Origin: Pandoraea bronchicola
GTDB taxonomy: Bacteria > Pseudomonadota > Gammaproteobacteria > Burkholderiales > Burkholderiaceae
Direction of reading: 5' to 3'
Length of the DNA stretch: 64,000 bases
Assembly (NCBI RefSeq): GCF_902459805.1
Contig: NZ_CABPST010000006.1
Span: forward strand, 62,001 to 126,000
Positions 1 through 8,626 of the stretch are shown here, in pieces (the stretch's first letter is position 1; each line of letters opens with the position of its first letter). The translations under genes and the position numbers were made by a program. The notes under the pieces were generated by a model, which was not told where the DNA came from, did not search any database, and was given only the letters and a program-made list of their open reading frames with translations.

Positions 1-377
1 GACAGGACAGCGACGCACCGCGCGCGTCGGGCACGCTCAAGGCGCATTACGCGCCGCGCACGCCGCTGTATCTGTGCGACGCGAGTCAATTCGCGCCGGC
101 GCTGGCTGTGCGTCCTGACGGCGAGCGCGTGGCGGTGGTGGCCTTTGCGCCAACGCTGGCGGCGCTACCGGCCAGCGTTGGCGCGTCGGCCGATGTGGTG
201 ACGATCGTGCTGCCGGCGACACCTGCTGCACTCGCGACCGACCTTTACGCGATGCTGCGACGGCTCGATCGCGCCAACGTGACGCACATCCTGTTCGAGC
301 GCCTGCCCGATACGCCTGAGTGGGCGGCAGTCGGCGACCGTCTCGGCCGCGCCGCTGCGGCGTTCGAGCGCGCGTAG
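1..377 (+). CDS. tsaC: L-threonylcarbamoyladenylate synthase, Sua5-type, C-terminal fragment
   Basis: The 5' part lies outside the window; the reading frame is open from base 3 and stops at 375-377. The visible peptide begins with GTLKAHYAPRTPLYLCD. In Sua5-type enzymes the 'G..HYAP.TP' stretch links the YrdC catalytic domain to the C-terminal SUA5 domain. The remainder (VVAFAPTL, then TDLYAMLRRLD, HILFERLPDTPEWAAVGDRLGRAA) fits the Rossmann-like SUA5 domain and its terminal helix. The family makes threonylcarbamoyl-AMP for t6A37 modification of ANN-decoding tRNAs. Only about 125 residues are visible and the catalytic domain is absent, so the call rests on the linker motif and terminal helix. 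Confidence 0.8.
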   Translation, partial: QDSDAPRASGTLKAHYAPRTPLYLCDASQFAPALAVRPDGERVAVVAFAPTLAALPASVGASADVVTIVLPATPAALATDLYAMLRRLDRANVTHILFERLPDTPEWAAVGDRLGRAAAAFERA

Positions 378-411
378 GGCGTCAGTTTCCATTCGGCAGC
401 GGGGCAACGCG

Positions 412-1368
412 TCACAGCGTTTTGCGCGATGCCCCGACGCTGCCCACACTTCCCACGTTCGCCGCGTTCGCCACGCTTCCCGGCAATCCGCCTTCCGATG
501 CCGTAGCGGTCTGTCCGGTGGCCAATTGCGCCGCCTGCCACGCGTGCCGCCATTCGGGCGGCCCGAACAATGCCATCCACTTGTTACGCCATCCCTTCAT
601 CGTGAAGACGTCGCGTGCCATCGTGCGCCATTCGTGAAACGTCAGCGTGATCGGGTTGTGCGTATGGATCTGGTCAACGATGCCGAATTCGCACGGCTCC
701 GCCTCGCTTTCTTCCACATACGACCCGAACATCCGGTCCCAGATGACCAGCACACCCGCATAGTTGCGGTCGATGTAACGCGGATTGCGTGCGTGATGCG
801 CACGGTGAATCGACGGTGTATTCAGCACATATTCGAGCCAGCCCAGTTTCGGAATCGCCTGCGTGTGGACGAAAAACTGGAAGGCGAGATTGAGCAGCAC
901 CACGCCAACGATCTGTATCGGCGTGAAGCCGATGAGCGCCATCGGTGTCCAGAACAGCCACATGCCTGCGACCGGATACATCAGGCTTTGACGGAACGCG
1001 GTAGACAAATTGAGCCGTTCCGACGAGTGGTGTACGACGTGGGCCGCCCACATCCACCGTATACGGTGACTGGCACGATGAAACACGTAGTAGAGAAAGT
1101 CCTGCACGACGAAGAGCAGCAGGAACCCAACCCATCCGGCCGGCATCGTGTAAATGCGGTGATGGTCATACAGCCACGCGTAAAACGGCACGATCAGCAG
1201 CCACGCCAGCTTGTCCGCGCCCTGATGCATGAGGGCGAGCGTGGCGTTGCTGATGGTGTCCTTCAGGCTGTACATGCCGGGGCGGCGGCGTCGCCAATAC
1301 CAGGCTTCGATGCCAATGCACAACACGAACACCGGGGCGAGCGCCAGCAGAATCAACTCGACGTTCAT
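412..1368 (-). CDS. sterol desaturase / fatty acid hydroxylase family protein
   Basis: 318-residue integral membrane protein. Three histidine clusters typical of the FA_hydroxylase (di-iron) superfamily are visible: HRASH, HVVHH and HRAHH, between hydrophobic segments (MNVELILLALAPVFVLCIG at the N-terminus, then VGFLLLFVVQDFLYYVF and a segment around IVGVVLLNLAFQFFV). Such proteins hydroxylate or desaturate lipids in the inner membrane; the substrate cannot be read from sequence. The chosen ATG has GAGG/GGAG upstream; the frame stays open another 101 codons but that extension is low-complexity and lacks family similarity. The C-terminal tail is a Gly/Ser/Val/Ala-rich repeat-like stretch. It is convergent with the Sua5-type gene. 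Confidence 0.85.
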   Translation of the reverse strand: MNVELILLALAPVFVLCIGIEAWYWRRRRPGMYSLKDTISNATLALMHQGADKLAWLLIVPFYAWLYDHHRIYTMPAGWVGFLLLFVVQDFLYYVFHRASHRIRWMWAAHVVHHSSERLNLSTAFRQSLMYPVAGMWLFWTPMALIGFTPIQIVGVVLLNLAFQFFVHTQAIPKLGWLEYVLNTPSIHRAHHARNPRYIDRNYAGVLVIWDRMFGSYVEESEAEPCEFGIVDQIHTHNPITLTFHEWRTMARDVFTMKGWRNKWMALFGPPEWRHAWQAAQLATGQTATASEGGLPGSVANAANVGSVGSVGASRKTL

Positions 1369-1549
1369 GACCTCGTGTCTCCTCACGATGGGGTCATCTG
1401 AACCGGTGCCCCTCGCCTCTTGGCGGATGCGGGCGAAGGTGGCACCGATGGAACGTCTATTCTGACCGGAATGCGGCGGGTCGGCATGCCAGTTAGAGGG
1501 AAACGTCAAATGCTCCGTCTTCGCGCGCCGGGCCGATGCGGCGTGCTGG

Positions 1550-3067
1550 TCAGCGGCCGTTTTCGTACACCCACGAGATGAGCGCGTCGTGAAACGCTCG
1601 AGCATTGCTCGCGCGTGGGTCGTTGACCAGCGAGACCACGACGTAGATGTCACCCGAACGCGTGCCGACATAGCCGGCCACTGCGCTCACGTCGTCAAGC
1701 GTGCCGGTCTTGATGTGCGCATTGCCGGCCACGTCGCGGTTCATCAGGCGGTTGCGCATGGTGCCGTCGACACCGACGGTCGGCATCGACTCCACGAGAA
1801 CCTGTCCGGTCGGGCTATTGATGCCGTGTTGCAGCAGGCGCGCCAGCTCGGCGGCACTGATGCGCTCGATGCGCGACAGGCCCGAGCCGTTTTCGACGAC
1901 GAGCCCCGGCATGGCGAGGTCGATTTTGTCGAGCCAGCGGTTGAGCACATCGCGCGAGCGCGCGAGGCTCGCGGGTGTGCGGTTGTTGTCGGCGGCGAGA
2001 CCGAGTGTCAGGAACAACTGACGCGCCATCACGTTGTTGCTGAACTTGTTCATGTCGTGCACGACTTCGGCCAGCGTCTGGCCCCGATGCGTGACAAGCA
2101 GCCGCGCGCCCGGCGGCACGACGCCCGTGCGCACGCTGCCGTTGAACTGTCCGCCCGAGGCTTGCCACAAGGCGCGGAAGCCGCCGAGGAAGAAGCGATC
2201 GCGATCCGGAGCCGCCACGTTCCAGCCCTTGTCTTCGCAGGACGCCGGATATGTGCCTGAGAAATGCGCGACATACGCGCCATCGGGGGTCGTGTTCAGC
2301 GTGGGATGAATGCGGGTGAGCCAGTCGCCGCAGTTGCCGGCTGCGGTCGACGACATCTCATTCGCGATCTGCAAATTCGCCAACGGCGGCAGCACGCCCA
2401 CGTCGACAGTGCCGTTCGGATTGCCGGTGAAGCTGAACGAGACAGCCTTGAACGAATACAGCAACGGATCGGGGGCGACGTTGTACGGCCGGTCATCGCC
2501 ACCGTCGATGGCACCCGTTGCGCCAATGTCCGAGCTGTAGGCCGACCGGTCGAGCACGAGGTCGCCATTGATGTTCGTCACGCCTGCGTTGTGCAGTTCC
2601 GCGACGAGCTTCTGCATCTCTTCCGGCACGAGCTTCGGATCTCCCGAGCCTTTGAAGTACAAGTTGCCGTTGAGCGTGCGGCCGTCAGACTGTCCGTCGG
2701 TGAACGCCTGCGTGCGCCAGCGGTAGTCGGGACCGAGCGTGTCGAGCGCAGCAATCGTCGTGACGAGTTTCATCGTCGAGGCCGGATTGCGTGGCACGTT
2801 CGGATTGACGGCGAGCAGCGGCGATGCGATCACCCCGCGCGTTTGAAGCGGATTGTCGACCTTCGCGACGATCACGCTCACGTTTGAAGCGGGCACCTTG
2901 CTTGCCGCGAGCGCACGCGACAGCTCAGGCGGCAGCGGTGTGGCCCGTGCCGGGGCGACCGGCACCTTGGGCGTCTTCGCGTGCTTGACGGGTTTCGCCT
3001 GCACGGGGGCACTCACGAGTATCACGAGCGTCAGCGCCGCGCAGCACACGCGCGCGACGTCGCTCAT
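1550..3067 (-). CDS. dacB: D-alanyl-D-alanine carboxypeptidase/endopeptidase, PBP4 (peptidase S13)
   Basis: Periplasmic penicillin-binding protein that trims or cleaves peptidoglycan stem peptides. All three active-site motifs are present: SxxK as STMK (residues 97-100), SxN as SNN (in KFSNNVMAR) and KTG (in HIKTGTLDD). The length of 505 residues fits PBP4. The start at 3067 gives a clean signal peptide (MSDVARVCCAALTLVILVSA, cleaved after VQA). An upstream in-frame ATG at 3142 would add 25 mostly polar residues; neither start has a strong ribosome binding site, so the start is uncertain. It is divergent from the response regulator gene. Confidence 0.93.
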   Translation of the reverse strand: MSDVARVCCAALTLVILVSAPVQAKPVKHAKTPKVPVAPARATPLPPELSRALAASKVPASNVSVIVAKVDNPLQTRGVIASPLLAVNPNVPRNPASTMKLVTTIAALDTLGPDYRWRTQAFTDGQSDGRTLNGNLYFKGSGDPKLVPEEMQKLVAELHNAGVTNINGDLVLDRSAYSSDIGATGAIDGGDDRPYNVAPDPLLYSFKAVSFSFTGNPNGTVDVGVLPPLANLQIANEMSSTAAGNCGDWLTRIHPTLNTTPDGAYVAHFSGTYPASCEDKGWNVAAPDRDRFFLGGFRALWQASGGQFNGSVRTGVVPPGARLLVTHRGQTLAEVVHDMNKFSNNVMARQLFLTLGLAADNNRTPASLARSRDVLNRWLDKIDLAMPGLVVENGSGLSRIERISAAELARLLQHGINSPTGQVLVESMPTVGVDGTMRNRLMNRDVAGNAHIKTGTLDDVSAVAGYVGTRSGDIYVVVSLVNDPRASNARAFHDALISWVYENGR

Positions 3068-3292
3068 GACACGAGGCGACGCCAACGAATGCAGAGAAAT
3101 GGGGGAGCGTGGGGCGCTGCTGGACAAGCGAGGGACGCGCATGACGGGCGAAGTTCTCCAGTGTTGCGCGCAGCGAAACCGTTCGGCCTGAATGCAGCGG
3201 GTGCCCAGGCAAAGCGATGCGGACGCGGCGGCGAAGCGATGATTTAGGTTCGCGGGCCGCAACGTGCGTCTGACATTGCGGCAGCATGCGTG

Positions 3293-3333
3293 CCATTGTA
3301 AGTCGGTCATGCAACGAACTGTCGCTACAATGG
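3293..3333. promoter_or_regulatory. Divergent promoter candidate with inverted TACAATGG boxes
   Basis: The dacB-to-response-regulator gap (3068-3438) has no convincing gene. It holds a perfect 8-bp inverted repeat, CCATTGTA (3293-3300) and TACAATGG (3326-3333), separated by 25 bp. Each arm contains TACAAT, a good -10 hexamer, reading outward on opposite strands towards each gene. No good -35 boxes were seen at 17-18 bp, so the call is tentative. Confidence 0.35.
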
Positions 3334-3438
3334 GTCGAAATCCAGCGAGTGTCACGCATAGGCAACATGCACGCCATCAAACAATGTTGCCTGTGCGGCC
3401 AGTGACGCCCGGAGATGGTCTCAACCGGTGCCCAAGCC

Positions 3439-4146
3439 ATGCGAATTTTGTTGGTGGAAGACGATGCGATGATTGCCGCGGCCGTCGTGAAAGGTCTGCG
3501 CCAGGACGGCTGGACCGTCGATCATGTCGGTGACGGGCAGCGTGCGCTCGATGCGCTCTCGCTCGAGTCGTATGACGCACTGCTGCTCGACCTCGGTCTG
3601 CCGCGTCGTGACGGCATCGATGTGTTGCGGACGTTGCGCGCGCGCGGTCAGACGCTGCCGGTACTCATCGCGACGGCACGAGACGCGGTCGCCGACCGTG
3701 TGAAAGGACTCGATGCGGGGGCCGATGACTACCTCGTCAAACCGTTCGATCTCGACGAGTTGGCGGCGCGTCTGCGTGCGCTGGTGCGTCGTCAGGCCGG
3801 GCGCAGCGAGCCGCTGCTGCGTCACGGCGGCATCGTGCTCGACCCTGCGACCCGACAAGTGACGTGTGGTGGGGCGCCCGTCGCGCTTTCCGCACGCGAG
3901 TATGCGGTGCTCGAAGCGCTGCTCAACCGTCCGGGCGCCGTGCTGTCCAAGGCACAACTCGAAGAACGTATCTATGGCTGGGGCGAAGAAGTGGCGAGCA
4001 ACGCTGTCGAAGTTCACATTCACGGGCTACGCAAGAAGCTGGGGGCCGATGCCATCCGCACTGTGCGTGGCGTCGGCTATATGATGCCCGCGCAAATGGG
4101 GCAGACACCGGCGTCGGCCGGCCCTGCGTCACGGGAGGCGAACTGA
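3439..4146 (+). CDS. OmpR/PhoB-family response regulator (PmrA/QseB-like)
   Basis: 235-residue two-domain regulator. The receiver domain carries the acidic pair after MRILLVEDD, the phospho-acceptor Asp51 (in LLLDLGLPRRDG) and the conserved Lys of VKPFD. It is followed by a winged-helix DNA-binding domain ending in the typical TVRGVGYMM. I chose the ATG before RILLVEDD because that is where the family begins; an earlier ATG at 3415 has no spacing for a Shine-Dalgarno site. Its stop overlaps the kinase start (TGATG). Sequence style resembles PmrA/BasR and QseB. A PmrA-like box sits about 0.7 kb downstream of the kinase, before the protease and I78 genes, which are probable targets (inference). 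Confidence 0.92.
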   Translation: MRILLVEDDAMIAAAVVKGLRQDGWTVDHVGDGQRALDALSLESYDALLLDLGLPRRDGIDVLRTLRARGQTLPVLIATARDAVADRVKGLDAGADDYLVKPFDLDELAARLRALVRRQAGRSEPLLRHGGIVLDPATRQVTCGGAPVALSAREYAVLEALLNRPGAVLSKAQLEERIYGWGEEVASNAVEVHIHGLRKKLGADAIRTVRGVGYMMPAQMGQTPASAGPASREAN

Positions 4147-5558
4147 TGCGCTCGATTCGCCGTCGTCTTCTCGTCGGCTTGCTGATGACGCTGGCGGTGG
4201 CGTTGCTGCTCGCGGGCATTGCGATCTTCCGTCAGGCGCGGACCGAGGCGAACGCCCTGTTCGACTTCCAGTTACAGCAGATGGCGCTGTCGTTGCCTGC
4301 GGAGCCCTTCTCGAGCGTGCCGGGCGAGCACAGTGACCCGGGCGGTCTCGTCATCCAGATATGGAGCCGCAACGGTGTCGAGCTGTATTACTCGCATCCG
4401 CGCGCGCCGTTGCCACCGCGCGCCGAACTCGGCTTCACCACGGTGCAGACGCCAGCGGGCGACTGGCGTGTCTACGCGGCGCTGGTTGGCGATAACGTCG
4501 TGCAACTGGCGCAGCCGATGGTCATTCGCGATTCGCTCGCCGTGTCGATGGCGTTACGCACCTTGCTGCCGCTGGTAGTGGCGATGCCACTGCTGGCATT
4601 GCTCGTCTGGATCGTGGTCGGGCGTGGCTTGCAGCCGCTGCGCCGTGTGACCAAAGCGCTCGACGCGCGTGCGCCGGGGGCGCTGGAGGCATTGCCCGAA
4701 GCCGGATTGCCTGACGAGGTGCGCCCGCTGGTACGCGCGCTAAACAGCTTGCTGGGAAGGCTCGACGAGGCGCTCATGCAGCAAAAGGCCTTCGTGGCCG
4801 ATGCTGCACACGAATTGCGCACGCCGCTCGCTGCGTTGCAACTGCAGGTGCAGTTGCTCGACAGGGCGCATACGGAGACGGAGCGGACCGAGGCGATGCG
4901 CGATTTGCGAGATGGCGTGCGGCGTGCCTCGCAAATGGTGGCGCAATTGCTCACGCTCGCGAGACAGGAGCCGGACGCCACGCGCGCCGCCGCTGCCTTC
5001 GTCGAGATGCCGCTCGCCCCACTGCTGCGGGATGTCGTGGCGCACCACGCAGCACTGGCCGTCGCCCGTGGCATCGATCTCGGGCTGGATGCGCCCGAAG
5101 CGTTAGCCGCGATCAGCCGCGTGCGCGGCGATGCAAACGCGTTGCAGACCCTGTTCGGCAATCTCGTCGACAACGCGCTGAAATACACACCACGCGGTGG
5201 TCATGTGGACGTTCGTCTGGTGGCGGCAACGCCGGCGCCGGTCGTCGAGATTGAAGATACCGGCCCGGGCATTGCACCGGCCGAGCGCGAGCGCGTATTC
5301 GACCGGTTCTTCCGCGGAGGGGCGGCGTCGGCAGACGGGGCCGGACAAGGGCATCCGGTGCAACCGTCAGACGCGCTGACACCGGACGACACAGGCGGGC
5401 CGCGTGCGCAGGGCAGTGGATTAGGGCTCGCCATCGTGCGTAACATCGCGCATGCGCATGGCGCACACGTGGCGTTGTTCGACGCGCGCAGCGGAAAAGG
5501 GCTGCGGGTACGGGTGAGCTTCGGTGGCGTGGCATCGGCACCGCCGCCCGCGCTTTGA
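4146..5558 (+). CDS. Sensor histidine kinase (PmrB/QseC-like)
   Basis: 470-residue inner-membrane kinase pairing with the upstream regulator (1-nt overlap, translationally coupled). First transmembrane helix at about residues 8-27, a short periplasmic sensor domain of about 105 residues, a second helix at about 137-158, then a HAMP-like linker. HisKA H-box with His222 (FVADAAHELRTPLA), N-box (NLVDNALKYTP), G1 (DTGPGI) and G2 (GSGLGLAIV) are all present. A roughly 25-residue polar insertion lies between the F-box region and G2 (ASADGAGQGHP onward). The small periplasmic domain fits the PmrB/QseC class; the signal sensed is not apparent. Confidence 0.92.
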   Translation: MRSIRRRLLVGLLMTLAVALLLAGIAIFRQARTEANALFDFQLQQMALSLPAEPFSSVPGEHSDPGGLVIQIWSRNGVELYYSHPRAPLPPRAELGFTTVQTPAGDWRVYAALVGDNVVQLAQPMVIRDSLAVSMALRTLLPLVVAMPLLALLVWIVVGRGLQPLRRVTKALDARAPGALEALPEAGLPDEVRPLVRALNSLLGRLDEALMQQKAFVADAAHELRTPLAALQLQVQLLDRAHTETERTEAMRDLRDGVRRASQMVAQLLTLARQEPDATRAAAAFVEMPLAPLLRDVVAHHAALAVARGIDLGLDAPEALAAISRVRGDANALQTLFGNLVDNALKYTPRGGHVDVRLVAATPAPVVEIEDTGPGIAPAERERVFDRFFRGGAASADGAGQGHPVQPSDALTPDDTGGPRAQGSGLGLAIVRNIAHAHGAHVALFDARSGKGLRVRVSFGGVASAPPPAL

Positions 5559-5711
5559 CGATCGCGGCGAGGCGCGCCAGACGCCCTGCGCGTGCCGCGC
5601 CCGGCTCGCGTTGCCGGACATCGATGCGTTGCGCTGTGACGGCAATCGCACCGACGGCGCATGACATTGCGCGGTGCATTGACGCACCGCGCCTTCGGTG
5701 GAAGCCGGAAC

Positions 5712-6104
5712 TCATCCGCGCGTCACGTTCGTGACCTTGTCGTTTTCAATCGTGAGCGTGCGGCGATCGGGCCGGTAATCGCGCGTGGTCGGCATGACCT
5801 TGCCGTCTTGCATGCCAATGCGCCACGGGCAGCCTTGCAGCATCGATTTGGCTTGCGCGAGTGACTTGCCGACAATCGCCTGATCGGAGGGCGTGTCTGG
5901 CGTGCAGTGGCCATTCTGGCCTTGCATCTGCCCCGGCATCTGACCTTGCGTCGGCGTCGAGTCTGCGGGGCCTTGCGTGCCTACGCCATTGCCGGGGGCC
6001 GCGTTCACTGAAAACGCGAAACTCAGGCAAAGCGTAGCCCCGGCCCATCCCATCCAGCGAGCTGCGTAGCGATAGCGGCGAAGCGTGGTGTCGTTCGTAG
6101 GCAT
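5712..6104 (-). CDS. Secreted I78-family peptidase inhibitor-like protein
   Basis: 130 residues with an N-terminal signal segment (WMGWAGATLCLSFAFSVNAA), then a Gln/Gly/Pro-rich linker (GQMPGQMQGQNG) and a compact C-terminal domain. The end of that domain, IVGKSLAQAKSML followed by DYRPDRRTLTIENDKVTNV, matches the potato-inhibitor-I-like I78 fold, in which a loop precedes the 'DYRPDR.N...D' strand pair. The start ATG has an AGGAGA site 7 nt upstream. It is divergent from the DegP-type protease with a PmrA-like box between them, suggesting coordinated envelope stress control of a protease and an inhibitor (inference). Confidence 0.75.
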   Translation of the reverse strand: MPTNDTTLRRYRYAARWMGWAGATLCLSFAFSVNAAPGNGVGTQGPADSTPTQGQMPGQMQGQNGHCTPDTPSDQAIVGKSLAQAKSMLQGCPWRIGMQDGKVMPTTRDYRPDRRTLTIENDKVTNVTRG

Positions 6105-6285
6105 GGTGAGTCTCCTGGAGTCGAAAACTTGCGACGCGGAATTGCGCCACTCCGCCACCGTAGGCAGCGGTATGCGTCGCGCGCAAGGCGAACGACGCGA
6201 GATGTCCCTTCAAACGCCTGCTGCCGTAACGCATGGCACTCAGGATGGCGTGTGGCAGCATTCGATGCGTCACATTTTCGAGGGC

Positions 6286-6303
6286 CTTAAGGTTGCCTTA
6301 AGG
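6286..6303 (+). promoter_or_regulatory. PmrA/BasR-like direct-repeat operator
   Basis: CTTAAGG (6286-6292), spacer TTGC, CTTAAGG (6297-6303): a perfect direct repeat with 11-bp periodicity, the architecture bound by PmrA/QseB-type OmpR-family regulators. It lies 56 bp before the protease ATG and about 180 bp before the divergent I78 gene. The regulator encoded at 3439-4146 is the obvious candidate to bind it. Confidence 0.7.
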
Positions 6304-6358
6304 GAGCCTCCTTACGATCACAGTCATGTCAAACGTGATCGTCAGTAAGGAGAGACTT

Positions 6359-7891
6359 ATGCGGACCTCGAAACTCACTCGCACGCTGGTTGCCGGTGCT
6401 GTGCTCGTCGCCTTGACCGGTGGTTACGTGGCGGGCCGCCAGCATTGGCAGGCACCGATGGCCTCAGAGATGGTCAGCGACGCCAATGCGGCGCTGGCAA
6501 CGCCTGCCGCCAACGCGCAGAACACCGCGCCGCGCATGCTGGTGCCTGACTTCTCGCAACTGGCGGAACAATACGGACCGGCCGTAGTCAACATTAGTGT
6601 GACGCACGATGGGAAACCTTCGGCGGCACGGGGTTCTGCCGTGATTCCGATGCCGCCGGGCATGGATCAGAACGATCCGTTGTTCCAGTTCTTCCGTCGC
6701 TTCTACGGCGCGCCGGGCAATGATGGCGGCGGTGGCAGCGGCGACGGGGACGATGGCAGCAGCGCGACGACACGCAGTCTCGGTTCGGGCTTTATCGTGA
6801 GCCCGGACGGCTACATCCTCACGAACGCACACGTGGTTGACGATGCGAGTCAGGTCACGGTGAAGCTCACCGACAAGCGCGAGTTCAAGGCCAAGGTCGT
6901 GGGGAGTGACAAGGCGAGCGATGTGGCGTTGCTCAAGATTGCCGCGACGGATCTGCCCACGGTGAAGATTGGCGATCCGTCGAAGTCGAAGGCCGGCGAA
7001 TGGGTGGTGGCCATCGGGTCGCCCTACGGCTTCGATAACACCGTGACGGCGGGCATCGTGTCGGCGAAGGCTCGCGCGTTGCCCGACGAGAACTACACAC
7101 CGTTCATTCAGACGGACGTGCCGGTCAATCCGGGTAACTCGGGCGGGCCGCTGTTCAATCTGAATGGCGAAGTCATCGGCATCAACTCGATGATCTATTC
7201 GCGCACCGGTGGTTTCCAGGGCTTGTCGTTCGCCATTCCGATCGACATGGCGATGAAGGTCAAGTCGCAGCTCCAGCAGTATGGCAAGGTGAGTCGCGGC
7301 CGGATCGGTGTGGCGATTCAGGAGGTGAACCAGTCGTTGGCGAAATCGTTCGGCTTGCCCAAGCCTACGGGGGCGCTGGTCTCGTCCATCGACAAGAATG
7401 GCCCTGCGGCGAAGTCGGATCTGAAGCCGGGCGACGTGATTCTGGCGGTCAACGGCACGACCATCGACGATTCGGTGCAGTTGCCCGAGAAGATTGCCGA
7501 CATGCGTCCGGGCCAGAAGGCGACACTGACCGTGTGGCGCAATGGCGCGAAGCAGGAGGTGAGCGTGACGGTGGCGGCGCTGAGTGAGCAGAAGGACGTT
7601 GCGAGCAATGACGACTCGGCCACGCATGGCCGGCTGGGTCTCGCGGTACGCGAGCTCTCGCCCGACGAGAAGCGCGCCGCCCAGGTGGCGAACGGTCTGC
7701 TGGTGGCGCGTGTCGGCGGCCCGGCCGAACAGGCAGGGGTGCAGCCGGGCGACATCATCCTGTCGCTCAACGGCACACCGGTAACCAGCGCTTCGCAACT
7801 GAGCGACAAGCTCAAGAAGGCGGGCAATAACGTCGCGTTGCTCGTGCAGCGCGACGGGCAACAGATTTTCATCCCGGTCGATCTCGGCTAA
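6359..7891 (+). CDS. degP: Periplasmic serine endoprotease, DegP/HtrA (Do) family
   Basis: 510 residues. The N-terminal hydrophobic segment (TLVAGAVLVALTGGYVAG) acts as signal or anchor. Catalytic triad His158 (ILTNAHVV), Asp188 (KASDVALLKI) and Ser261 (NPGNSGGPL) is intact, followed by two PDZ domains (about residues 310-400 and 420-505; carboxylate-binding loops at GRIGVAIQ and GRLGLAV). A glycine/aspartate-rich loop (about 121-134) lies before the catalytic core. The start has AAGGAG 7 nt upstream. It degrades or refolds misfolded envelope proteins. DegP, DegQ and MucD cannot be distinguished here. The PmrA-like box just upstream suggests two-component control. Confidence 0.93.
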   Translation: MRTSKLTRTLVAGAVLVALTGGYVAGRQHWQAPMASEMVSDANAALATPAANAQNTAPRMLVPDFSQLAEQYGPAVVNISVTHDGKPSAARGSAVIPMPPGMDQNDPLFQFFRRFYGAPGNDGGGGSGDGDDGSSATTRSLGSGFIVSPDGYILTNAHVVDDASQVTVKLTDKREFKAKVVGSDKASDVALLKIAATDLPTVKIGDPSKSKAGEWVVAIGSPYGFDNTVTAGIVSAKARALPDENYTPFIQTDVPVNPGNSGGPLFNLNGEVIGINSMIYSRTGGFQGLSFAIPIDMAMKVKSQLQQYGKVSRGRIGVAIQEVNQSLAKSFGLPKPTGALVSSIDKNGPAAKSDLKPGDVILAVNGTTIDDSVQLPEKIADMRPGQKATLTVWRNGAKQEVSVTVAALSEQKDVASNDDSATHGRLGLAVRELSPDEKRAAQVANGLLVARVGGPAEQAGVQPGDIILSLNGTPVTSASQLSDKLKKAGNNVALLVQRDGQQIFIPVDLG

Positions 7892-8020
7892 GCGCCAGGC
7901 GAGACACCCTCGGGATGCCACGCACTACGATGTGTGCCGGTGCGGTGGCGGCCGCGATACTGTGCCCGCCTCGCCACCGGTGCGATCCGGCATTGTGATG
8001 ACATGAACGGGAGGTCGAAC

Positions 8021-8467
8021 ATGTGGCAACAATGGCAACGCTGGTCGGTGGCAGCCGCCACGGCCGCAGTCATGGCGGGGAGTCTGGGCGGCATGTCGGT
8101 CGCTCATGCGCAGGGTGGCATGCTGCCGCCGTCGATGCAGCAGGGCAACGTCACGTATGTCTCCGGCGGTATCGACAGCGACGAATCCGGAGCTTTCAAG
8201 CGTGAAGCGTCACGCTGGCCGCTGTCCATCGAGATGGCAGCACGCGGTGATGGCGCGAACGAGTACGTTGCCGATGCACAGGTGCAGATCATGCACGGCA
8301 GCACCACGGTGCTGGATACGCGCTCGAAAGGGCCGTTCATGCTCGTGAAGTTGCCCGAAGGCAACTACACCGTGAAGGCGACGTATAACGGCAAGCCCAT
8401 GACGAAGGATGTGAAGGTGTCCGCCAAGGGGCACGCCGCAGCCACATTCCTGTGGCCGCACGACTGA
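8021..8467 (+). CDS. Secreted protein with carboxypeptidase-regulatory-like fold
   Basis: 148 residues with a clear signal peptide (RWSVAAATAAVMAGSLGGMS, cleaved after AHA). The mature part ends in an Ig-like beta-sandwich: VADAQVQIMHGSTTVLDT, then GPFMLVKLPEGNYTVKATYN, as in CarboxypepD_reg-like or PEGA-type domains. The start at 8021 has GGGAGG 7 nt upstream; ATG 8003 lacks a site. Function unknown. It follows the protease after about 130 bp and ends in a strong terminator. Confidence 0.7.
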   Translation: MWQQWQRWSVAAATAAVMAGSLGGMSVAHAQGGMLPPSMQQGNVTYVSGGIDSDESGAFKREASRWPLSIEMAARGDGANEYVADAQVQIMHGSTTVLDTRSKGPFMLVKLPEGNYTVKATYNGKPMTKDVKVSAKGHAAATFLWPHD

Positions 8468-8550
8468 TGTGCCGATCGGTCGTGTCAGGTGAAGGACTCC
8501 GGATGACGAGGTAACCCAGGCAGTACCACTCAGCAACGAGTGAGCGAGTT

Positions 8551-8577
8551 GCGCCGCCGAAAGGCGGCGCTTTTTTT
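8551..8577 (+). terminator. Rho-independent terminator
   Basis: Perfect 8-bp GC stem GCGCCGCC/GGCGGCGC with a GAAA tetraloop followed by seven T residues. It ends the secreted-protein transcript. Confidence 0.9.
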
Positions 8578-8626
8578 GTGCTGCGGGAAATGACGCGAGC
8601 TGTGCTGCGTCGGAGGGTGTCGCCGC

